From: Candidatus Poribacteria bacterium
GTDB lineage: Bacteria; Poribacteria; WGA-4E; PCPOR2b
Direction of reading: 5' to 3'
Assembly: GCA_022826645.1 (NCBI GenBank)
Contig: JAJDUM010000030.1
Span: forward strand, 18,771 to 82,770
DNA: 64,000 bases
A program made the translations under genes and the position numbers. Positions 45,637 to 53,934 of this stretch are shown here, in pieces. Every line of letters begins with the position of its first letter. Position 1 is the stretch's first letter. The notes under the pieces are model-generated. The model had not been told where the DNA came from and ran no database searches. It was given only the letters and a program-made list of their open reading frames with translations.

Positions 45637-46197
45637 ATGAAAATCCGCGAAGATTTGATGATATCCGGCAACAAAATCCCAAACTTTGAACGTCCCGATC
45701 AAGACGGGATCATCAGAACGCTGGAAGATTTGATGCGTGGATGGCCCACGATCCTCGTCTTTTGGCGGGGGGCATACTGACCGAAGGATGTTCTCCAGTT
45801 GGAGAATTACGCAAAAGACCTGCAACCCGAACTGGAAGTCAACTACTGTAGGCTAATTGCTGTCTCAGTCGATGATCAGGAGACGACGAAGGCACTTCGC
45901 GAGCGTATCGGTGCGACCTGGCCCTTTTTGGTTGACCTCGATCGGGCGTTGATCAATGAGCTCGACATCGTAGACAACACAGATCCCGTCCATTCGCCGA
46001 TCCCTATACCCTATACCTTCGTCCTTGACAGCGATCGCAAGATCTACAAGATTTATAACGGTTGGTGGTATGTCGGAAGGCCCACAGTAGAGGAGCTACG
46101 GCACGATTTGCGAGCACTCTTGGCGCGTCGGGATGACTATGAATATGATCGTGCGTGGGATGTCTCGGCGGAAGCGAGGGAGAAGGCGTTTCTCTAA
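45637..46197 (+). CDS. Redoxin-like selenoprotein (Sec at the peroxidatic position)
   Basis: 186 residues with an in-frame TGA at 45778-45780 (residue 48). Upstream it reads VFWRGAY and downstream PKDVLQLENY; in cysteine relatives this is the RGxWCPKD-type peroxiredoxin motif, so the TGA takes the place of the peroxidatic cysteine. The domain continues in frame through VSVDDQETTKALRERIG and FLVDLD to PIPYTFVLDSDRKIY. ATG 45637 follows TGGAGG. No signal peptide is seen. A hairpin fits a SECIS downstream of the TGA. It is predicted to reduce peroxides. Confidence 0.8.
45791..45806 (+). promoter_or_regulatory. Putative bacterial SECIS hairpin
   Basis: TTCTCC and GGAGAA pair perfectly around the loop AGTT. 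The loop lies 16 nt after the TGA at 45778-45780 and has G at its second position. Confidence 0.6.
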
Positions 46198-47264
46198 GCT
46201 TTCCCGCCGACGTAGATCCCATCCACAATTGCCTGATCCGTCCACATCTCTTCCGGCGTTATAAGCGGCGTTGCTCTTCCAAGAGCACAATCGATAAAGT
46301 GAAAGACTTCGCGGCGTATTCGCATGTTCCAATCATCATGGAAGGAATCCGCGATACCCGGCGCTACCTGCTCGGTCACATCAACATAATCACCATCCTG
46401 CCATGTTAGCAATCTTAGTGGATTCAACGAGGCGTAACCGTGCGTCCCCCACACCTCGACACCGTGATCGTTGATCTGCGGCGGTGCCAGCCACATACTC
46501 TCGACGGACAATGTGACGCCATCGGCGAACTGGACATAGCCGCTGACCAGATCTGGATCGTCGTAGTCGCCTCGGAGGGATTCCAATTCGGGCGGCAGCG
46601 CGGGAAGTTCTGCAAAACGTGAGAGCGCACGTCCATGCACGGAGACGAGTGCTGGGCTGCCGAGGAACCAGATCGCTAGATCCATCGTGTGAACCCCTGT
46701 TCTGGCGAGTGAACCGCCACCCGACCCCGCCTTGTAGTGGGGTCCGCGGATCGGTACGCTGGGGGCAAACGACCAAGCACGGGCAAAGCGAGGTGTCCCG
46801 ATGCCGCCACCGCGGATAAAGCGGTGCACGATCTGTGCATCATCCCGGAATCGGAAGTTATAGCCGACCATCAAAATCCTGTCTACTTCCCTTGCCTTCT
46901 GTAGCATCTCTTCCGCTTCTGCCAAGGAGGGTGCCATCGGTTTGGCGGCGAGGACGTGCGCGCCGGCGTTCAACGCATAGATAGCCACACGCGGACGGAC
47001 ATCTGCCATCGTTCCGACCATGACCACATCGAGGGATTCTTGGTCAATCATCGCTTTATAGTCTGTGTAAAACGCAGGACGCGGCTCTCTGCCTCCTTTA
47101 TCAAAAACTTCACGTGCCGCCGCTTCCGCCTGTGCCAAATCGATGTCACAGAGTGCGACCAAACTGGCATCAGGATTTTCAGGGACATTGTTCACATAGG
47201 CACCGCGTCCAAAACCACCGCAGCCAACAACACCGACGCGCAGCGGCTGAGATCTGTTGGTCAT
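46194..47264 (-). CDS. Gfo/Idh/MocA-family oxidoreductase
   Basis: 356 residues. Rossmann motif GVVGCGGFGRGAYVN and the AAKPMAPS motif, where the usual E-K-P lysine is kept in AKP. The C-terminal part carries GVHTMDLAIWFLGSP. It is likely a sugar dehydrogenase. It converges on the selenoprotein gene and shares four bases with its end. The PhyH genes downstream on the same strand suggest a catabolic cluster. Confidence 0.85.
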   Translation of the reverse strand: MTNRSQPLRVGVVGCGGFGRGAYVNNVPENPDASLVALCDIDLAQAEAAAREVFDKGGREPRPAFYTDYKAMIDQESLDVVMVGTMADVRPRVAIYALNAGAHVLAAKPMAPSLAEAEEMLQKAREVDRILMVGYNFRFRDDAQIVHRFIRGGGIGTPRFARAWSFAPSVPIRGPHYKAGSGGGSLARTGVHTMDLAIWFLGSPALVSVHGRALSRFAELPALPPELESLRGDYDDPDLVSGYVQFADGVTLSVESMWLAPPQINDHGVEVWGTHGYASLNPLRLLTWQDGDYVDVTEQVAPGIADSFHDDWNMRIRREVFHFIDCALGRATPLITPEEMWTDQAIVDGIYVGGKA

Positions 47265-47311
47265 CCTCTTTCCCTCTTTTTAGGTGTTTTCGCGGGTTTT
47301 CTTGCCGGGGG

Positions 47312-48118
47312 TTACGGTTCTCTCACCTTTTCCACGCCCAATTCTTCCAGCCGGGCTGCCATCTTCTCACGCCGAGAACTGCCCTTCTCCATCATTGCCT
47401 TGCTATAGACGAACGGCTGCTGCTCAGTTATCTGGGTTTCAACTGTCGTCCGAACGTCTTTGAGTGCGAGCAGGTCGTCTTGGGGGTCCGGCATATAGCC
47501 GATGAACATCGTCCGTCGGGGCTGCCCGTCATTGCGCTTGAAGGCGGAGTGCCACAAGCGGTTGTCCCACAACACAATGTCTCCGGGACAGGTTTGCACG
47601 GAGAGGGCTCCCGGAATTGTATCGGGATCGAGCCGTAGACGAGGTCTTCCCCTGTCCCAGTAACCGCAGGATCGGAAGAGTGCTGTAGAGTATTCGGGAT
47701 GATGGCTGCCGGGAATCAGGTTTAGTGATCCAAGGTCTTTGGACTGCTCATCAAGGTATATCGCAGTCTTGAGTGTGAGGACATGTCGTCCCGGTTGACC
47801 GTCAGTGTGCCAAGGGGTGTCGTCTCGGTTCGCCCACATGTCGCTGCCGGCAATATAGAGACACTCCGTACCCCAGATACCCCGCATCGCTTCCATCACA
47901 CCGGGATGCTCGATTAAATCTGCGAAAGCATCGTCCGCGTGGACAAAAGGGCTGAGCATCCGTGTACCGTTCTCAGCGAAATAGTTGTAGACCGGCGCAT
48001 CTGCAATGACGCGGCTGTGCGCCTCCTGTAGACGCTCTACCTCATCTTTACTGAGGCAATCTCTCAAGACAGTGAACCCGAATGTCCAAAACTGCCCGAC
48101 CTCTAACTCGGATAACAT
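47312..48118 (-). CDS. Phytanoyl-CoA dioxygenase (PhyH) family protein
   Basis: 268 residues with intact ligands: PWHTDGQPGRHV gives H-x-D, and RLWHSAFKRNDGQPRRTMF gives the distal histidine and arginine. A long insertion between them includes MLSPFVHADDAFADLI. The N terminus (GFTVLRDCLSKDEV) is typical. GAGGAGG lies upstream of the ATG. It is one of four PhyH genes between 47 and 54 kb on the minus strand. Confidence 0.88.
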   Translation of the reverse strand: MLSELEVGQFWTFGFTVLRDCLSKDEVERLQEAHSRVIADAPVYNYFAENGTRMLSPFVHADDAFADLIEHPGVMEAMRGIWGTECLYIAGSDMWANRDDTPWHTDGQPGRHVLTLKTAIYLDEQSKDLGSLNLIPGSHHPEYSTALFRSCGYWDRGRPRLRLDPDTIPGALSVQTCPGDIVLWDNRLWHSAFKRNDGQPRRTMFIGYMPDPQDDLLALKDVRTTVETQITEQQPFVYSKAMMEKGSSRREKMAARLEELGVEKVREP

Positions 48119-48173
48119 CGGATACCTCCTCCTGCTTGCAAGGGATTCAAATTTTAGGTGTGCAGGTTTCTAC

Positions 48174-48950
48174 TCACTCAGGTCCGTACTGCCCCATATA
48201 CCCTGTGCGTCCTCCAAGGATTTCCTTGAGTTCCCCTTCACTACCGTCAATGATTTCCTGCGTCGGGCTACATCCAGGCCAACACTGCATCCACGGTGGC
48301 GTGAACCCGTAGAACATCGTATAGCGGGTTTGCTCGGAGAGGATCGGGACACCGGTATGAACCAACGCCTCCGTGAAGTGCATCACCGATCCTGCCTTCG
48401 CTTCAACCTGAACGACCATTGCGGGATCGAAGATCTCTTTCCAATCCTGCGCCTCGATCCGGTGTGAGCCATCCAAGATCATTGTGCCGCCATTTTCGGG
48501 ATTGACATCCGTTAGGTAGGTGGCGTTGTTGAGGAATGTTGTGTTGATGTAGGGGTTATTGTTCGCCGGTACAATGCCATATTTCGGGCGAATGCCGCGG
48601 TGCCACCCCATCTTTTCCGCATCCCGCAGTTCATCGCGCCGTATCGATCGATCGGGGTGCGGGGATTTTATCATTGCGTGGCAGCACTCAAAACGTGGCG
48701 GTGTTCCCAAAAGCTGCTTCAGAACGGGAAGAATCTTCGGTGACATGATCCAATCCCGATAGATTGAGTCATAGTTCACCATATTATTGATATTCTTGAT
48801 GTCCTCGCTGTCCTTCATCGTCGAGACTTTGCGTTCATAGAGGTGATCCAGTCCGTGCTTAAACGCATCGATCTCTTCAGGGCTAAATACGTCCTCCTGA
48901 AGCACCCAGCCGTGAACAGCGAAATGGTAAAGTTGCGCATCGGTCAGCAT
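48174..48950 (-). CDS. PhyH-family protein with HxG instead of HxD
   Basis: 258 residues. Where other paralogues have the iron-binding H-x-D, this one has MGWHRGIRPKYG (H117-R-G119). The distal histidine (ALVHTGVP) and the later arginine (TRYTMFYGF) are kept. Loss of the aspartate occurs in Fe/2-oxoglutarate halogenases (for example HxG in WelO5, HxA in SyrB2), so a halogenase is possible, but loss of catalytic function is equally possible. The gene shares its strand with another PhyH gene 55 bp downstream. GGAG precedes the ATG. Confidence 0.75.
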   Translation of the reverse strand: MLTDAQLYHFAVHGWVLQEDVFSPEEIDAFKHGLDHLYERKVSTMKDSEDIKNINNMVNYDSIYRDWIMSPKILPVLKQLLGTPPRFECCHAMIKSPHPDRSIRRDELRDAEKMGWHRGIRPKYGIVPANNNPYINTTFLNNATYLTDVNPENGGTMILDGSHRIEAQDWKEIFDPAMVVQVEAKAGSVMHFTEALVHTGVPILSEQTRYTMFYGFTPPWMQCWPGCSPTQEIIDGSEGELKEILGGRTGYMGQYGPE

Positions 48951-48971
48951 CGCTCACTCCTATAAATAGTG

Positions 48972-49030
48972 GCTCATGTTAAGAGATCGTGCAACAGAAA
49001 CCGAGTTTTTTCTTCAAAACTCGGTTTCTC
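48972..49030. repeat. Family A repeat, left half with internal hairpin
   Basis: GCTCATGTTAAGAGATCGTG starts it and AGAAACCGAGTTTT / AAAACTCGGTTTCT form an internal hairpin. The right end is too degraded to see. Confidence 0.5.
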
Positions 49031-49129
49031 CGGGTTGTATGAGTTTCGTTTTTCTGTTTTTACCTGCGAAAACCAGCGTAATCTGCGTCCGTATCTATTT
49101 TTAGAACCGAAGCGCACAAGTCCTAACCT

Positions 49130-49891
49130 CTATATCTTCCCCTCTTTTTTCCACCGCTCCATTAACTCTTTCTTATACGCCTCCTGACGTTCTGCATCCG
49201 CCTTGGCACGTTGAGCGTAATAGACAAGTCCCAGTGCTCGGCGTGGGTTTTCTGTGGCATTTGAACCCGCACGGTGGATCGTCATGCAGTGATGCACAAT
49301 CAGATCGCCCGGTGCGGCATGGATAGCTGCCTCCTCTTGGTAGTCCGCATCGCCGTAGTCCGTGACTCCGAGGGAGAACCCGAACACCGCTGTCTGTCCG
49401 TGGGGTCTCATCCCTCGGCGGTGGGAGCCACGCACATAGTGGATGCAGCCGTTCTCATCGTTCACCGTATCCAGTGCCAGCCACAACGTCAGTGCCTCGT
49501 TCGGTTCGAGCATGAAGTAGAATCCATCTTGATGAGGCGGCGTCTCTGCATCGCTGCCTGCGGGTTTCGTGAACCACTCCATGTTTTTACTTATAGCCCC
49601 ATCGCCTAACAGCAGTTCCGCCAACTTGGCGAACCGATCGCTCTCGGTGAGTTCCTTAAAATGGTCGTCGTAGGACGCCATGCCCTGCAGCCGCATAATG
49701 CTTTCGGTCTGTCCTTTGGCTTCGTAAAAGGCTGCGTTCGACGGCAATTCGGGCAATGTCTTCGCGATAAACCGATCGATGTGAGCGTTTAATGCTTCCG
49801 TCTCTTGCGGTGTGTAGAAACCGGGAATAACTACGTACCCATCTCGGTCAAAGGCTTCCTTGAGCTGTTGTGAATCCTTTTGCCAATCCAT
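49130..49891 (-). CDS. Phytanoyl-CoA dioxygenase (PhyH) family protein
   Basis: 253 residues. Iron ligands TPPHQDGFYFML (H-x-D) and IHRAGSNATENPRRALG are intact. The N terminus FDRDGYVVIPGFYTPQE is typical. GGTTCAT-like spacing is absent but AAGGAATTCGA lies upstream of the ATG. It lies 130 bp from a sialidase-like gene on the same strand, suggesting co-expression with glycan breakdown. Confidence 0.88.
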   Translation of the reverse strand: MDWQKDSQQLKEAFDRDGYVVIPGFYTPQETEALNAHIDRFIAKTLPELPSNAAFYEAKGQTESIMRLQGMASYDDHFKELTESDRFAKLAELLLGDGAISKNMEWFTKPAGSDAETPPHQDGFYFMLEPNEALTLWLALDTVNDENGCIHYVRGSHRRGMRPHGQTAVFGFSLGVTDYGDADYQEEAAIHAAPGDLIVHHCMTIHRAGSNATENPRRALGLVYYAQRAKADAERQEAYKKELMERWKKEGKI

Positions 49892-49957
49892 TCGAATTCC
49901 TTTCGATTACTGCGTTATTTAGTTTGCCATTATTCGTAGCAGCACGTTCTATCCCTA

Positions 49958-49990
49958 TCCAGTAGGCGGGGCATCTTGCCCCGCTGTTTG
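49958..49990. repeat. Family B core hairpin
   Basis: GTAGGCGGGGCATCTTGCCCCGC is the Family B core without terminal repeats. It lies between the PhyH and sialidase-like genes. Confidence 0.5.
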
Positions 49991-50017
49991 TAGTAATGCG
50001 TTTCCATAACCGCTTTA

Positions 50018-51124
50018 TTAATCTTCCAATCGCAATTTCACCCAGCGCGTATGGGTGACTCCCGCCACCGTACACCAGAAATAGGTCATCACATCCCCGT
50101 CCGGCAGGGTTGTCCCGCCGGGCTTGCCAAAAGCGATCTGCATATGTTCCGCAAGGAAATTCTCGTGCTCAGGTTCACCGAGCGTTGCCTCTTTACCAGC
50201 ATCGAAGACCACAACCTCGTTTTCTACGTCAAAGTTCTCTAGGTCCTCGGTCAATGCCACATGGATGCCTTGGGGCTCGTGCCGGAAGTTGTAGATCGCC
50301 GCCACGCGACCGTCGGGCAGCGGGATGGGCGTGCAGACCTGACCACGCAGATTCGTCGGTCGAGGTTCAGACCATGTCCGTCCACCGTCCTCGGAGATCA
50401 CCCAGTGATTCGTCGAATCTTCGGATGTCCCGTATTGGTGCGTCCAGATCAGGGTATAAATCCGTCCGTCCGGCAAGAGGGAACACATCTGATCCCACCA
50501 GAGCAACGCGCCCGTGAGGTCATCGGCGACGACGGTGAACTCGCCCCACGTTTGCCCTTGATCCGCCGAAAATACCGCCGCAGCCTTCTGATCCGGCGGA
50601 CCTTCATAGCCCTCCGGCTTCCACGTTTCGAGGGGGTACATCCACCGATCCGGCGCGAGCTGTAGGAGGCTGCCAGCCCCGTTCCACGTATACTTTTCGG
50701 GTGGCAGGTCTACCGGCACGACCTGCGGTGCTGACCACGTTTTGCCCCGATCTTCTGACCAGAAGAGCAGCATCTCCGGACGCTGCAAGGCTTCCGATTC
50801 CGCGTCGAAGAGCGTGTCGCCTTCAGTTTCAAAGCGGGTTGCGTTCATCACCAAGCGACCATCGGGAACATCGCTAATTTTTGGTCCCCGGTAAGACCAT
50901 CCGTCCGTGGGTTGCCCTCCGGGATGGATACTCCCTTCGTTGATCCACGTTGTTCCCCCGTCGGTTGAACGGAGGACTTCGATGTGGTTGTCCGGTGTGC
51001 CTAGCCCTTCCCCAACGTGCTGGCAGGCGATGAGGCTGCCGTCTGTGAGCGGGGTGATTACGGGCATATACGCCCCCCGCTCTTTCTGGCGGGAGATGAT
51101 ACCGCTGTCAATAATTTTTAACAT
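50018..51124 (-). CDS. BNR-repeat exo-alpha-sialidase-like protein
   Basis: 368 residues with a six-bladed propeller pattern. Asp-box motifs are SxDxGxTW: RSTDGGTTW, SEDRGKTW, SADQGQTW and SEDGGRTW. An early arginine-rich loop is present, but the full sialidase arginine triad cannot be confirmed by eye. No signal peptide is seen. It may remove sialic acid or related sugars or merely bind glycans. AAGGAA precedes the ATG. The two DapA/NanA-like aldolases at 17.6-19.5 kb are a possible pathway link. Confidence 0.78.
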   Translation of the reverse strand: MLKIIDSGIISRQKERGAYMPVITPLTDGSLIACQHVGEGLGTPDNHIEVLRSTDGGTTWINEGSIHPGGQPTDGWSYRGPKISDVPDGRLVMNATRFETEGDTLFDAESEALQRPEMLLFWSEDRGKTWSAPQVVPVDLPPEKYTWNGAGSLLQLAPDRWMYPLETWKPEGYEGPPDQKAAAVFSADQGQTWGEFTVVADDLTGALLWWDQMCSLLPDGRIYTLIWTHQYGTSEDSTNHWVISEDGGRTWSEPRPTNLRGQVCTPIPLPDGRVAAIYNFRHEPQGIHVALTEDLENFDVENEVVVFDAGKEATLGEPEHENFLAEHMQIAFGKPGGTTLPDGDVMTYFWCTVAGVTHTRWVKLRLED

Positions 51125-51150
51125 CTTCTGTTTCCTTCAGAATGCTTTCT

Positions 51151-52122
51151 TTACTGCCCCGGATAGGCGCGGTTTTCAAATTCAGCGATGAACTTCTCCG
51201 CCGAGATAGCCGCTGCAGCACCGGCACCCGCCGCCGTTATCGCTTGACGGAAGACGTGGTCGTGTACATCACCCGCGGCAAAAACGCCCTCAATATTGGT
51301 GCGCTGGAGTTTGTCCACAACGAGGTAGTCCTGATCATCCATATCGATCACATCTGTGAATAGCTCCGTGTTCGGGATGTGTCCGATAAAGATAAATACA
51401 CCATCAATCGGAAACACCTGCGTTTCGTCAGTCTTCACGTTTTTGAGCAGCGCACCGGTGACCTTTTCGTCATCTCCTTGGATCTCTTCAACAACCGTGT
51501 CCCAGATGAACTTTATCTTGTCGTTCTTGAAGGCGCGTTCCTGCATAATCTGGCTGGCACGGAGTTGGTCTCGGCGGTGGACAACATAGACCTCCGACGC
51601 ATACTTCGTCAGAAATATCCCTTCCTCAAGGGCAGCGTCGCCACCACCGACAACGATGAGGCGTTGGTCCTGGAAAAAGAATCCGTCGCAGGTGGCGCAG
51701 TAGGAGACACCCCGTCCGCCGTACCCTTCCTCGCCGGGGATGTCCAGTGTCCGTGGCGAGGCACCGGTACAAATGATGACCGATTTGGCGAGATACTCCT
51801 TGTCGTATGTCTTTAGGTAGAACGGATGGCGATTGAAATCCACCTCCGTGACCATATCAAACTTTACCTCAGTCCCAAAACGCTCTGCCTGTTTCTGCAT
51901 CCCTGTGATAAATTCTGCGGCTTCAGTCCCAAAGAACCCCGGATAGTTCTCAAGGTCGAGCGTCAGTGAGAGTTGCCCGCCGAGTGCGTCTCCGGTGATA
52001 AGTAGCGGCTCCAGCATTGCCCGCGAGGTATAGACCCCAGCGGCGAAACCCGCCGTGCCGCCACCGATAATGATGATATTACGCTCTTCCAAACCATCGT
52101 TTCCGTTTTTTATCTCTGCCAT
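51151..52122 (-). CDS. trxB: Thioredoxin reductase-like flavoprotein
   Basis: 323 residues. FAD motif IIIIGGGTAGFAAGVYTSRA, the redox-active pair in CATCDGFFF and the NADPH motif VVGGGDAALEEGIFL. The C-terminal GVFAAGDVHDH motif completes the fold. It reduces a thiol partner using NADPH. The usual thioredoxin is not beside it; instead a glutaredoxin gene overlaps its start by 44 bp. AAGGAG precedes the ATG. Confidence 0.9.
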   Translation of the reverse strand: MAEIKNGNDGLEERNIIIIGGGTAGFAAGVYTSRAMLEPLLITGDALGGQLSLTLDLENYPGFFGTEAAEFITGMQKQAERFGTEVKFDMVTEVDFNRHPFYLKTYDKEYLAKSVIICTGASPRTLDIPGEEGYGGRGVSYCATCDGFFFQDQRLIVVGGGDAALEEGIFLTKYASEVYVVHRRDQLRASQIMQERAFKNDKIKFIWDTVVEEIQGDDEKVTGALLKNVKTDETQVFPIDGVFIFIGHIPNTELFTDVIDMDDQDYLVVDKLQRTNIEGVFAAGDVHDHVFRQAITAAGAGAAAAISAEKFIAEFENRAYPGQ

Positions 52123-52387
52123 CTGTTTCTCCTTCTATATTGAAAATTTCGTGCAGTTTTCCCGAGTGCATAAGCTCCGCTAAATCATCGTCGTCGCCGA
52201 TATGCTGATCATTGATAAAGATTTGTGGCACATCGCGGCGACCGGTTAATTTCTCGATCTCGTCGCGCATCCCGGGATTCCCTTGGATGTTGATCTCTTC
52301 AAATTCGATTCCCATCCTGTCAAGGATATCTTTTGCCTTGTAGCAGTATGGGCAAAAACTGGTTGTATACATTTTAACGCTTGGCAT
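52079..52387 (-). CDS. Glutaredoxin with C-terminal extension
   Basis: 102 residues. The active site is CPYC (SFCPYCYKAK), and the TVPxIF-like element is DVPQIFINDQHIGDDDDL. The last 20 residues form a basic tail (DGRDKKRKRWFGRA). The 3' end overlaps the trxB start by 44 bp, so translation of the two is probably coupled. The pair suggests a NADPH-to-glutaredoxin path. GAAAGGA lies upstream of the ATG. Confidence 0.88.
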   Translation of the reverse strand: MPSVKMYTTSFCPYCYKAKDILDRMGIEFEEINIQGNPGMRDEIEKLTGRRDVPQIFINDQHIGDDDDLAELMHSGKLHEIFNIEGETDGRDKKRKRWFGRA

Positions 52388-52506
52388 CTATTCGATCCTT
52401 TCTTGTGCCGTTTCAGATTAGATTGCGGATAGCGCGGATTCACGGATGGGCTCAGATGAAGCGTGGAAGCAATATTCTAACGCAATGACGCAAAGGTTTT
52501 TCTTTC

Positions 52507-52597
52507 GCTCATGTTAAGAAATCGTGCAACAGAAACCGAGTTTTGAAGAAAAAAACTCGGTTTCTCTTCGTGCTCTGCACTTTCTTTTTAAATGCAC
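52507..52597. repeat. Family A inverted-terminal repeat, short copy
   Basis: GCTCATGTTAAGAAATCGTG opens it, the internal hairpin GAAACCGAGTTTTG...AAACTCGGTTTC lies in the middle, and TGCACTTTCTTTTTAAATGCACC closes it with two changes from the usual end. Confidence 0.55.
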
Positions 52598-52685
52598 CTT
52601 TTCTTTTAATCCCGTTAATCCGTTAATCCCCGATAAATCGGGATTAAGAAACCTGAAAATCCTGATTCAGGCTATTCATCCGCGA

Positions 52686-53504
52686 TTAATACCGTCTTTT
52701 CCAACGCCAACTATCACTCCCAGATATAAGCGGCTTAATATCTTCAGGCAAAGTTTCGATGAACTCAGGGCTGACTTCGTTTCCGGGCCATTCGCGCACC
52801 ATCGGAGGGGTATATCCAGCAACCAAGATTGTGCGCTCCTTGTCGCTACGGATGGCAGTCGTACTGTGGATGAGTGATTCCGGAAAGAGCAAGGTCGATC
52901 CAGCGGTTGCCTCAACCTGATAGATCAGTTTGTCATCGGCGAGCGCAGCTTCGATCATCTCTTCCCTGTCCCATGTGAGCCGGTGACTGCCGGGAATGAC
53001 GCACGTGCCACCATCGTCAGGACCCACATCGGTGAGATAGGTCAGCGTCTTGACGAAGATACAGTGGAATTTGCTCTGTTCGATGTAAGTTCCCCAACCG
53101 TGCTGCGTCCCACGATGAAATCCGGTCGGATTATGACGTCGTTTGTGCAGTTCCTCAATATCCGCCTCCGGATCCCTGCGATTGATAATCGCTTCACTCT
53201 CCTCAAGGCGAACCTCGCCGCCGACTACCTCCTCAACAAGGGGCACCAGTTTGGGATGGGCAGCGTATTCCAGCAGGGCAGGGTCATATTCCACCAGATT
53301 TCCTAACAACACGTGATGTTCGCCACGCCGATGGGCGTAGACCCGTTTGGACTCAAGGTCTGGATCGGCATTCATCCGATGGAGCGCCTCCTTCATGCGA
53401 GCCACTTCATCCGCGTTCAGAACGTTCTCCAGCAGTACAAAGCCGTAGATATCGAAATGCAACCGTTGTGCCGGAGTAAGACTAACGGCTTCAGTATTTT
53501 CCAT
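52686..53504 (-). CDS. PhyH-family protein with HxG instead of HxD
   Basis: 272 residues from ATG 53504, which has AAAGGA upstream; a longer reading begins inside a repeat. The first iron-site motif is GFHRGTQHGWG (H130-R-G132), again lacking the aspartate. The distal LIHSTTAIRSDKERT carries histidine and arginine. It has the same HRG change as the gene at 48174, but the two differ widely otherwise. Either a halogenase-like or an inactive member; not decidable from sequence alone. Confidence 0.72.
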   Translation of the reverse strand: MENTEAVSLTPAQRLHFDIYGFVLLENVLNADEVARMKEALHRMNADPDLESKRVYAHRRGEHHVLLGNLVEYDPALLEYAAHPKLVPLVEEVVGGEVRLEESEAIINRRDPEADIEELHKRRHNPTGFHRGTQHGWGTYIEQSKFHCIFVKTLTYLTDVGPDDGGTCVIPGSHRLTWDREEMIEAALADDKLIYQVEATAGSTLLFPESLIHSTTAIRSDKERTILVAGYTPPMVREWPGNEVSPEFIETLPEDIKPLISGSDSWRWKRRY

Positions 53505-53522
53505 AGATGGGTCCTTTAGGTT

Positions 53523-53583
53523 AGGGCTTACATAGTCAACTGTAGGCGGGGCATCTTGCCCCGCGCTGAAATGCGCAAATCCT
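53523..53583. repeat. Family B inverted-terminal repeat, degraded copy (61 bp)
   Basis: It has AGGGCTTACATAG at the left, GGCGGGGCATCTTGCCCCGC in the core and ATGCGCAAATCCT at the right, and is the same length as the copy at 19583-19643. Confidence 0.5.
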
Positions 53584-53609
53584 AACATGTTATAAATTGG
53601 TCATAGGGT

Positions 53610-53660
53610 TCAGACAATCCTATTATTGAAATTCTCGTCAGCAGCTAACCGCAACATCAG
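53610..53660 (-). pseudogene. Possible remnant of a DUF5615-like gene
   Basis: A short frame ends MLRLAADENFNNRIV followed by stop. The words ADENFNN are typical of the N terminus of DUF5615-type PIN-like proteins, but only about 15 residues survive. The rest of the 53584-53934 gap shows no gene; it ends in GTGAAACGT-like motifs. Confidence 0.25.
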
Positions 53661-53934
53661 TCTCTCCGTTCCGAGAGTTTTGAACCTGCTTGGTACGCCG
53701 AGCGAAAAGACGGTCACGCACACCGTTCGGGTCAAATCGAGATTCGTTCTGTTTCCGTATACTGTCAGCATCCTTTTGGCGATGTTACAGATAAGATTCC
53801 ACCTCTTCGTGTCGCCGCAAATAGTATGCAATTACAGTGTACACATCGGCTAGATTGAGGGTGGGATACTGATGCGTGAAGCGTAAAACGTAAAGCGTGA
53901 AGGTTCCCATCTATTACGTTTCACGTTTCATTTG

